Positions 1 through 6,814 of a stretch of 26,302 bases of DNA are shown piece after piece; positions within the stretch are counted from its first letter, which is position 1; each line of letters opens with the position of its first letter. A model generated the notes under the pieces. That model was given only the letters and a program-made list of their open reading frames with translations, searched no databases and was not told where the DNA came from. The DNA lies in NCBI GenBank assembly GCA_040880405.1, contig JBBDIM010000107.1, positions 1 to 26,302 of the forward strand, in the 5' to 3' direction. A program made the translations under genes and the position numbers. The DNA is from JBBDIM01 sp040880405 (GTDB taxonomy: Bacteria; Planctomycetota; Planctomycetia; Pirellulales; Pirellulaceae).

Positions 1-56
1 TCGATCAAGGTCATCCCGTGGTGGGCTGAACGCGTTGTCCGCAAATGCGTCATTGC

Positions 57-1004
57 TTAGTCATTCCCGCCAATGATGAGTTGGTGATTGGTGATGTTGT
101 CGTAGTGGGCAGAGGATGCTGTGTCTACCACTCCCAATGCGGCAGCAGTACCCACACCATAGTACGGATTGTTCCGCGGGGTTCCTGTAATCGCATCGCT
201 TGGATCTGTTAGGAAACGGGTGGCAACATCGAAAACTCCGTCTGGTCCCGCTGAGACAACGACGGGAAAGAGAGGGAAGTGCACGTAATTTCCAGAATCG
301 GGAGGATCTTGAACACGACCATCCCGGACACCCAGCGGATCAAATGGATCGGGGGAGTTGGTGTTATGTAAATTGGAACGTGCTCCGAGGAAACCAGGTG
401 CCCAACGAATCCACGCAATCGGTCGGCCCCATCCATCCAAAACCTCCAGCATCCCATCGCCATCAGTATCGCCGATTTCCGACTCACGGAAAAAGTCTAG
501 CCCGTTGGTATCACCATCCTGCATTGATTCGAGGATCATATAGAGGCATTCCGACTCCTGATTAGTACCGGCCCACAAATCGACCGCGGCAGCCCAATCG
601 GCGCCGCCAGTCCGGCGAATCACAGTCCGCCGATAGCGGTTCCAAAGCGAGGGGGACGTCGCCAAAATCTGCACGCCAATACTCAGATCAAGTTTGTGAT
701 TCGGCATTTCCATCCGCATCAACTCGCGGATCTTGTCCACTCGATCTCCCTGCCTTGCTCGGACGTTTCCTGACTTCGAAGGCGGAACGCGCCGGTACCG
801 GTAGTCCTCATACCGCGACATCAGCAGTTCGTGGATCTTTTGGATCTGGCTGCGGGTGCGGTTTTCTCGGGCCTGTTCGGCCGCTCCGGCGAGGGCCGAG
901 AGGACCAGGCTGGACAGCAGCACCAAGACCGCCATCACCACCAGGAGTTCGACGAGCGTGAAGGCCTGTTTGTGCGTCTGGTTGCGTTGGATTCGCTTCA
1001 TCAT
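57..1004 (-). CDS. Long pseudopilin (GspG-like) with atypical Ala at the processing site
   Basis: This is a type II secretion / type IV pilus-like pseudopilin of 315 residues, about twice the usual pseudopilin length. The N-terminus has a short basic leader (MMKRIQRNQTHKQ) followed by A-FTLVELL and a hydrophobic helix to about residue 43, the class III prepilin signal. The residue before the processing site is Ala (codon GCC) rather than the usual Gly; the +5 Glu is present. The C-terminal half contains a DTDGDG acidic loop followed by DGWGRP, which resembles the C-terminal D-x-W-G region of GspG, whose loop binds calcium. The start overlaps the stop of the preceding pseudopilin gene by four bases (ATGA, 1001-1004), so the two are translationally coupled. 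It is the last gene seen in this minus-strand cluster. Substrate and exact GspG/H/I role are not determinable. The family is clear, the subtype is inferred. Confidence 0.85.
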   Translation of the reverse strand: MMKRIQRNQTHKQAFTLVELLVVMAVLVLLSSLVLSALAGAAEQARENRTRSQIQKIHELLMSRYEDYRYRRVPPSKSGNVRARQGDRVDKIRELMRMEMPNHKLDLSIGVQILATSPSLWNRYRRTVIRRTGGADWAAAVDLWAGTNQESECLYMILESMQDGDTNGLDFFRESEIGDTDGDGMLEVLDGWGRPIAWIRWAPGFLGARSNLHNTNSPDPFDPLGVRDGRVQDPPDSGNYVHFPLFPVVVSAGPDGVFDVATRFLTDPSDAITGTPRNNPYYGVGTAAALGVVDTASSAHYDNITNHQLIIGGND

Positions 1005-1945
1005 TCAGCCAATGCCTCATCGGCCTGGAGGGACGATCCCTCGGTGAAGTTGGTGATGTTGTCGCGATCTTCGTCGGTGTATGGGACGCCAATGAAAGAG
1101 CTGCTTCCGAGTGATCCTGTTTGAATGCCAGCAGGGTAGATTTTGACCTGATTTAATGGATCAGTATCAGTAAATCCCCCACCGAAGTTCGCATTCTCAC
1201 CGGCGCAGATTAGCTGGAAGGTGGTGGGATTACAGAACCGAGGCTGCCCGCTCTGAACGAGGGCATACGGACGCACAACGCCGGAGGCTAACGGGGTTCC
1301 TGGGGCAGCGTCAAAATTCCAGGAGGCCACGTTGGCGCCGGAAGAATAGGTATTGCTATTGAAATAGACGATCTCGGATTCGCTGTAGCGGGTTTTGTAC
1401 GAAAACCAACCATCCCCATCAGGATCGACCAATCGGGTTTGGTCGAATTCGAAGACGCGAGTCCGTTCCCCCGGTCCGGTAAGTGGCCGCTCAACATCCG
1501 GGCTGAACCCCATGAGGAACAGGACGTAGGTTTCCGAGGGATCAAGTAACGAAACGTCAAGTGTAAGCGGTGCGTTCGGACTAACGATACCGGCCTGAAC
1601 CATTCGATCACGGTTGGCCTCCACGCCGGGGTCATCCGCTGCCGAATTACGTTGCGGGAACATCCGATTTAAGTGCCGATCGATCGCGGCGACGCGTGGC
1701 GCGCCTGCCAATAGCAAACTCCCATCCGGCGGCAAGGCACCCCGATCTTGCTTGTAAGAGGCTAGGGCGGTTTCAATTTGAATTAGCTCCAGTTTCATCG
1801 CCGTGTTCTTGGTACCAAAAATCACCGGGCCGATCGCCACTAACGTCAGCCCAGCCAGAATCCCGATGATGGTGATCACCACCAAAAGCTCGACGAGCGT
1901 GAACCCGGTCCGACGGGAGGCATTCGTGGTCTGTGTGGTTTTCAT
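1001..1945 (-). CDS. Long pseudopilin with canonical Gly-Phe prepilin cleavage site
   Basis: This is a second pseudopilin, 314 residues from the chosen start. The leader MKTTQTTNASRRTG ends in Gly, followed by FTLVELLVVITIIGILAG, a textbook prepilin peptidase site with Glu at +5. The frame is open upstream to a GTG at 2074. I chose the ATG at 1945 because it gives a normal short leader and has AAGGA ten bases upstream. The large soluble domain carries acidic D-rich loops (DPDGDG, and DEDRDNITNFTEG near the end) that could bind calcium, as known for the major pseudopilin GspG. It lies about 145 bases downstream of the platform-protein gene and overlaps the next pseudopilin by four bases. It is probably a structural subunit of the same envelope machine. 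Which pseudopilin class it belongs to is uncertain. Confidence 0.85.
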   Translation of the reverse strand: MKTTQTTNASRRTGFTLVELLVVITIIGILAGLTLVAIGPVIFGTKNTAMKLELIQIETALASYKQDRGALPPDGSLLLAGAPRVAAIDRHLNRMFPQRNSAADDPGVEANRDRMVQAGIVSPNAPLTLDVSLLDPSETYVLFLMGFSPDVERPLTGPGERTRVFEFDQTRLVDPDGDGWFSYKTRYSESEIVYFNSNTYSSGANVASWNFDAAPGTPLASGVVRPYALVQSGQPRFCNPTTFQLICAGENANFGGGFTDTDPLNQVKIYPAGIQTGSLGSSSFIGVPYTDEDRDNITNFTEGSSLQADEALAE

Positions 1946-2090
1946 GGCGGCGGTTTCCTTGGGTGGTCCTTCCAGGACCGGTACCAACTGGTTCAGTTCA
2001 GGTTTGGGGGAGTTACGGTTATTTTCAAATGTTTGGGGGTAAGTCGCACTCGCCGGGCGAACCGCGAGTGCCACCCCTATCGGTTTTCGT

Positions 2091-3485
2091 TTAGGTCAGG
2101 TTCTGGATCAGGTCGACCAACGGGAGGAACAACGAGATCACGATAAAACCGACCGCCACACCGAGGAACACGATCAACAACGGTTCCAGCAGTTTGGTGA
2201 GGGCCTCGGTCAAAACTTTCACCTCCTCGTCGTAGGTGTCGGCGACGCGGTAGAGCATGTTGTCTAGCTCACCGGTCTCTTCACCCACGTCGATCATGTT
2301 GGTCACAAACAGTTCGACCATACGGCGCTTGAGGGTCAGGAAGTACCAACCGGCACCTAGCCCCGCGATCACCAACACCGCCTGCAACGCGAACGGCTTC
2401 ATCGCGTCGATGAAGAAGAACGAGAAGAAGAGGGCCGAGGGGGCCAGCATCCACAAAAACAGGGCGATCGGATGGAACGGCGCGCGGCAGTTCTCTTCCA
2501 TCGGTTTGAAGATCGATTCACCTTCCTTCACCGCCTCGCTCACGTTGTGATACATCCGCTCGAACATGGCGTTGCCGGAGGTATCTCGCGCGATGTTCAG
2601 GCACTCCAAAATCGGCACGCCGGAAGCAATCAACGTACCCAGGGTCCGCGTGGTCCGGGCCAGGATGTTTTTCTCTGTCAACGCGCCGAAAATGGGGATA
2701 TTCAGGAAGAAGAAGTCCCAACCCATCCGGCCATGTTTGAACTTCCGCAGTAGCGTAACGAACAGGATCACCGCGATCGGCAGCAGCGGAATACAGTACC
2801 AGTAGCTGACCAGCGCGTTGCTCATGGTGATGAGCAGTTCGGTCGGTGGCGGCAGGTCCAGTTCGAAGTCTTCGAAGATCTTCCGGAACGTCGGCACGAT
2901 TTTGATCATAATGAACGACAAGATACCGACCGCGACCATGATCACCACCACCGGGTAGATCATGGCACCCTGCACCTTGCGGCGGAGTTCCTGGTCGCGT
3001 TCCATGAAGTCGGCCAGACGGTCGAGGATGATCTCCAAGGCACCACCCGCCTCGCCCGCTTTGATCATATTGACGTACAGGCGATTGAAGCACTTGGGGC
3101 ATTTGCCCATCGCCTCGGAGAGTCCCGCCCCGGATTCGATGTCTTCGCAGACATCGACGAGCGAGTTCTTCAGACGGCCCGGCTTGGCCTGTTGCTCCAA
3201 AATTTTCAGGCTCCGCAGAATGGGGAGACCGGCGTTTTGGAGCACCGCCAACTGGCGAGTGAAGGTGGTGAGCTGCTTGAGGCTGACCCCGCCAATGGAG
3301 ACGCCACCCCGTTTCCCTTTGCGCTTCCCCTTGCCGGTATCGCGGGCCTTCTTTTCGGCAATCCGGGTTACAAAGTAACCCATCTGCCGAATAGTAGCTT
3401 GGGCATCATCTTCGGTCGCCGCGTCGATGACGTCGCGGATTTCCTGACCCTGGGCATCCATCGCTTCGAATTGATACGTTGGCAT
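2091..3485 (-). CDS. gspF: GspF/PilC inner-membrane platform protein with extra membrane hairpin
   Basis: This is the polytopic inner-membrane platform protein on which the assembly ATPases act in type II secretion or type IV pili. It has 464 residues against roughly 400 in typical members. An N-terminal segment (1-60) and a Lys/Arg/Gly-rich linker (about 45-62) precede two T2SSF repeats. Repeat one (about 70-195) contains FTRQLAVLQNAGLPILRSL and AGEAGGALE. Repeat two begins at about 275 (ARTTRTLGTLIASGVPILE) and ends with VGEETGELD and a C-terminal membrane helix. Between EGESIFKPMEEN and FVTNMIDVGEETG, residues about 333-392 form an insertion with two hydrophobic stretches; usual family members have only a few residues here. 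The gene follows a GspE-type ATPase gene after about 155 bases. The family call is secure. Whether it serves secretion or a pilus is not decided by sequence. Confidence 0.93.
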   Translation of the reverse strand: MPTYQFEAMDAQGQEIRDVIDAATEDDAQATIRQMGYFVTRIAEKKARDTGKGKRKGKRGGVSIGGVSLKQLTTFTRQLAVLQNAGLPILRSLKILEQQAKPGRLKNSLVDVCEDIESGAGLSEAMGKCPKCFNRLYVNMIKAGEAGGALEIILDRLADFMERDQELRRKVQGAMIYPVVVIMVAVGILSFIMIKIVPTFRKIFEDFELDLPPPTELLITMSNALVSYWYCIPLLPIAVILFVTLLRKFKHGRMGWDFFFLNIPIFGALTEKNILARTTRTLGTLIASGVPILECLNIARDTSGNAMFERMYHNVSEAVKEGESIFKPMEENCRAPFHPIALFLWMLAPSALFFSFFFIDAMKPFALQAVLVIAGLGAGWYFLTLKRRMVELFVTNMIDVGEETGELDNMLYRVADTYDEEVKVLTEALTKLLEPLLIVFLGVAVGFIVISLFLPLVDLIQNLT

Positions 3486-3639
3486 GGCTACGTCCCGCGT
3501 TTCGTACGTGGTATTAAAAGGTCAAAGGGGGAACCCCGGAAATCCCGGGTGTCCGCCTCTTCGGCCGCCGCCCGCCGCGGGTGCGGTGGGCTGGGGCCGA
3601 AATGAAATGGTGAATTGTCTGGGGTATCTCAATGTTTTG

Positions 3640-5364
3640 TTAGTCGACAACCGTTTCGCGGAGGACCTCGTCCACCGTGGTCAGGCCTTCGGACATCATG
3701 AACAGTCCATGGTCGCGGAGCGAGGTCATCCCGTACTTCCGGGCCTCCTCGCGGAGCTCGTCGCTGGAACAGTTTTGCATGATCATGTCGCGCAGGTTGT
3801 CGTTCATAATCATCAGTTCGAAGAGGCCGACGCGGCCTTTGTAGCCGGTGTTGTTGCAAACATCGCAGCCCTTCCCTTTGAAGAACTTGCGGTTGGTCAA
3901 CTCCTCCTCGGTCAGCTTCAAACTGAATATCGCGTCGTCATCTGGCTTGAACTCTTCACGGCACTGACTGCAAATCCGCCGCACCAGCCGCTGGGCTAAA
4001 ATCGCCTCGACCGTGGCAGTGATCATAAATGTCGGGATTCCCATATCCCGCAGCCGAGTAACCGTCGCCGGGGCGTCGTTGGTGTGCAAGGTGCTGAACA
4101 CCAAATGCCCGGTGAGGGAGGCCTGAATCGCGATCTCGGCGGTCTCCAGGTCGCGGATCTCGCCCACCAGGATGATGTCCGGATCTTGTCGCAAAATCGC
4201 GCGGAGGCAGTTGGCGAAGGTGTTGCCGATATCGCTATCGATCGGAATTTGGATGATCCCCTCGATGTCGTACTCGACCGGGTCTTCCGTGGTAATCAGC
4301 TTCTCGGAAATCGTGTTGAGCTCGCTGAGGGCCGAGTAGAGCGTGGTGGTTTTGCCGGAACCGGTTGGCCCGGTCACCAGCACGATGCCGTTCGGCTTGT
4401 GCATTACCTCGCGGAAGTTGTTGAGGACATCGTCGTCCATGCCCACTTTTTCGATATTGAGCGAGACGACGCTGCGATCCAACAATCGCATCACGACGCT
4501 CTCGCCGAACATGGTCGGCAGGACACTCACGCGGAGGTCGACCGGGTGACCACCCACGGTCAGTTCGATTCGGCCGTCTTGCGGCATTCGCCGCTCGGCG
4601 ATGTCGAGGTTCGCCATCACCTTGATGCGCGTAGTGATCGCAAAGGCCAAGTGCCGGGGGGGCGGGACCATTTCGAACAGCACCCCATCCGACTTGACGC
4701 GAATGCGAAACTCATCCTCAAACGGTTCGAAGTGAATGTCGCTGGCGTGATCCTTGATCGCCATCAGCAACACCATGTTCAGCAGTTTGCGAACCGGCGC
4801 GCTATCGGCCAACTCCTGGACATCGGCGATATCGACGGGGCCGCCTCCGGTGAGGGCTTCGACCGCTTTCGCCAATTCGGCGTCGTCCCCCAGGTCTCGC
4901 ACGAGCCCTTCAAAGCTCTCGGTGTCTTCGGAGTAGAAGCGGTCGAGGGCCTTTTGGACATCCCGTTCGGTGGCGACCACCATTCGGATGGTGTACCCCA
5001 AAAAGGTCCGGAGTTCATCCTGCGTGGAAATGTTTTGTGGCTCGCACGAGGCGACGACTAGGCGATTGGCGTCCTCGTCATACGAAACCGGAATCACGCG
5101 GTAAAGCTGGGCCATCGGCTCGGTGACTAGGGCGAGCACCGTTGGCGGGATGGTAATATCGTCCAGGCTGATCACCTGCATGTGCAACTGCTCGGCGAGG
5201 GCCTGAGCGAGTTGATCGTCGGTGATCAGGTTCATGTCTTCGGCGATCTTGCCGATCGGCTGGTGCTCCGCTTGCTGCTCCTGCTCTTCCAAAAGCAGCA
5301 TCAACTGCTCATCGCTGATGAAGCCCAAGTCGACCAAAATTTGTCCAAGTCGGCGAACTGCCAT
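3640..5364 (-). CDS. gspE: GspE/PilB-type secretion/pilus assembly ATPase (copy 1)
   Basis: This is the cytoplasmic hexameric ATPase that drives pseudopilus or pilus extension. It has 574 residues. An N-terminal MshEN/GspE-N domain (about 1-150; RRLGQILVDLGFISDEQL) is followed by the T2SSE core: ASDIHFEP at about 210, Walker A GPTGSGKT at 332-339, the Asp-box region (TTEDPVEYDIEG), Walker B (DPDIILVGEIRD) and the His-box (TGHLVFSTLHTNDAPATVTRL). A tetracysteine zinc motif is complete: C465/C468 (CSQC) and C500/C503 (CDVC). The ATG at 5364 lies shortly downstream of a possible promoter (5388-5416). The gene sits between pilT and gspF in the same orientation. It is a paralogue of the ATPase at 6815-8530. 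All catalytic signatures are intact, so it is probably active. Confidence 0.95.
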   Translation of the reverse strand: MAVRRLGQILVDLGFISDEQLMLLLEEQEQQAEHQPIGKIAEDMNLITDDQLAQALAEQLHMQVISLDDITIPPTVLALVTEPMAQLYRVIPVSYDEDANRLVVASCEPQNISTQDELRTFLGYTIRMVVATERDVQKALDRFYSEDTESFEGLVRDLGDDAELAKAVEALTGGGPVDIADVQELADSAPVRKLLNMVLLMAIKDHASDIHFEPFEDEFRIRVKSDGVLFEMVPPPRHLAFAITTRIKVMANLDIAERRMPQDGRIELTVGGHPVDLRVSVLPTMFGESVVMRLLDRSVVSLNIEKVGMDDDVLNNFREVMHKPNGIVLVTGPTGSGKTTTLYSALSELNTISEKLITTEDPVEYDIEGIIQIPIDSDIGNTFANCLRAILRQDPDIILVGEIRDLETAEIAIQASLTGHLVFSTLHTNDAPATVTRLRDMGIPTFMITATVEAILAQRLVRRICSQCREEFKPDDDAIFSLKLTEEELTNRKFFKGKGCDVCNNTGYKGRVGLFELMIMNDNLRDMIMQNCSSDELREEARKYGMTSLRDHGLFMMSEGLTTVDEVLRETVVD

Positions 5365-5387
5365 TGCTATGTCTCGTCGATAAGTCG

Positions 5388-5416
5388 TGAATAGTGCGTC
5401 TTGGTTGCCGTTTCAA
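5388..5416 (-). promoter_or_regulatory. Possible sigma70-type promoter for gspE copy 1
   Basis: On the minus strand TTGAAA (5411-5416) is followed after 17 bases by TATTCA (5388-5393), about 23 bases before the ATG at 5364. The -35 box and spacing are good but the -10 box matches only its first half, so this is a weak candidate. It would allow separate expression from pilT. Confidence 0.3.
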
Positions 5417-5484
5417 ACGATGGGTCGCAATCGATGCTTTGATCCTTTACGCAATGGCATTTCCGTTGCGTGTCGGGACATGCT

Positions 5485-6588
5485 TTACGCCGCCCCGCTG
5501 GGTTCTTCCTCCACGATGCCGCGGCGGGCATCGGCGATCCGCTTGGCTAAGTCGTTCGGGTTTTGCGATTTTGCCAAGGCGTCCTCCATGGTGACCTTCT
5601 CCGCCTTCCACAGGTTGAACAGCGAATCGTCCATCAGGATCATCCCATGCTTGGCACCGGTTTGAATCATCGACGGAATTCGAAACGTCTTGTTTTCACG
5701 AATCAGGTTGGCGATCCCGGAGGTCACGTTCAGCAACTCATACGCGGCACACCGACCACCGCCGATTTTCGGGCACAGCGTTTGAGCCAACACCCCCAGC
5801 AGCGACGAACCCAACTGGGTGCGGATCTGGTCCTGCTGGTTACTGGGAAACACGTCGATGATCCGGTCGACCGTGCCGGAAGCGCTGTTGGTGTGCAACG
5901 TGCCGAACACCACGTGCCCTGTTTCCGCCGCGGAAATGGCCGCTTCAATCGTTTCCAAGTCCCGCATTTCACCCACCAGGATGACATCCGGGTCTTGCCG
6001 CAGGGCACGCCGAATCGCCTCGGAAAAGGAGGGCGTATCGACCCCCACTTCCCGCTGATTCACGGTCGACTTTTTGTGGTAATGGTAAAACTCGATCGGG
6101 TCCTCGATCGTGATGATATGGTGGTCGATGGTCTCGTTCAGGTGATTGACCACACTGGCCAGCGTGGTACTTTTTCCGGAACCCGTTGGCCCAGTCACTA
6201 GGAACAACCCACGCGGGCGGTGACAAAGCTCCATCACCTTGCTCGGCAGGCCCAACTGTTCTGGGGTGAGCATGTCGTTAGGAATCTGACGCAACACCAT
6301 CGAGATGTTGCCCCGTTGGCGAAAAATCGAAACCCGAAAGCGGGCCAAATCGGCGAAGGCGAACCCAAAGTCCGCGCTACCCACTTCCTGAAGTTCTCGT
6401 TGGCACCGTTCCGGGGCGATGCTCTTCATCAGCGAGACGGTATCTTCCGGCTCAAGCGTTTTGGTATCCAACTGCCGCATTCGGCCATGCAGTCGGAACA
6501 CCGGCGGTTGCCCCACGGTAATGTGAACATCGCTCGCCCCTTGCTTAATCGCGGCTTGGAGCAATTTGTCGATTAAAATGGTTGCCAT
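5485..6588 (-). CDS. pilT: PilT-type twitching/retraction ATPase
   Basis: This is the retraction ATPase of type IV pili, 367 residues, the usual PilT length. An N-terminal PAS-like domain (KQGASDVHITVGQPPVFRLHG) precedes the RecA-like core with Walker A GPTGSGKS at 133-140, TIEDPIEFYH, Walker B DPDVILVGEMRD, and the His-box TGHVVFGTLHTNSASGTVDRIIDVFP. The C-terminal IANLIRENKTFRIPSMIQTG matches the PilT signature usually written AIRNLIREGKTHQ, which separates PilT from PilB/GspE; there is no tetracysteine zinc motif. The ATG at 6588 has GAGG about six bases upstream, and a good promoter lies at 6665-6693. A PilT in the cluster points to a dynamic, retractable pilus rather than a pure secretion pseudopilus. 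It could be a PilT or a PilU paralogue. Confidence 0.95.
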   Translation of the reverse strand: MATILIDKLLQAAIKQGASDVHITVGQPPVFRLHGRMRQLDTKTLEPEDTVSLMKSIAPERCQRELQEVGSADFGFAFADLARFRVSIFRQRGNISMVLRQIPNDMLTPEQLGLPSKVMELCHRPRGLFLVTGPTGSGKSTTLASVVNHLNETIDHHIITIEDPIEFYHYHKKSTVNQREVGVDTPSFSEAIRRALRQDPDVILVGEMRDLETIEAAISAAETGHVVFGTLHTNSASGTVDRIIDVFPSNQQDQIRTQLGSSLLGVLAQTLCPKIGGGRCAAYELLNVTSGIANLIRENKTFRIPSMIQTGAKHGMILMDDSLFNLWKAEKVTMEDALAKSQNPNDLAKRIADARRGIVEEEPSGAA

Positions 6589-6664
6589 CGTCTACCTCGA
6601 GATGAGTCTCCGATACGCTTGGGATAAGTTTGGATAAGCAAATAGGAAGCTGTCCGGTGCTATC

Positions 6665-6693
6665 ATTATTGGGCCGGCCCAGGCCTGACTCAA
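6665..6693 (-). promoter_or_regulatory. Sigma70-like promoter of pilT with palindromic spacer
   Basis: On the minus strand TTGAGT (6688-6693) and AATAAT (6665-6670) are separated by 17 bases, which would place transcription start near 6658 and give a leader of about 70 bases. The spacer next to the -10 box contains a perfect 12-base palindrome, TGGGCCGGCCCA (6670-6681), a possible operator. The intergenic stretch 6589-6814 otherwise holds nothing recognisable. Confidence 0.5.
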
Positions 6694-6814
6694 GCAAATG
6701 CACCATGAAGCGATGTTTTCCGGAAAAGAAGAGCGTTTAGTGACGAGAGCAGGGGAATCAATCACCCCCTTCATCACGAGGCATGAACCCTAGCCCGTTT
6801 GGGTGGCCTCTGAT

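Noticed and set aside
1946..2074. A 43-residue N-terminal extension of the second pseudopilin
   Set aside because: It would bury the prepilin signal behind a long non-basic leader and begins at GTG without a Shine-Dalgarno; the ATG at 1945 has one.
3515..3600. GC-rich stretch with possible hairpins between the gspF and gspE genes
   Set aside because: Short overlapping palindromes are expected in such GC-rich DNA; no single stem was convincing and no T tract follows.
4084..5061. A 325-codon plus-strand frame
   Set aside because: It lies wholly antisense to the conserved gspE copy 1, lacks any domain and is explained by codon bias of the real gene.
6592..6777. A 61-codon frame between the second ATPase gene and pilT
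   Set aside because: It starts without a ribosome-binding site, spans the pilT promoter and has no recognisable motif; its stop coincides with the pilT Shine-Dalgarno region.
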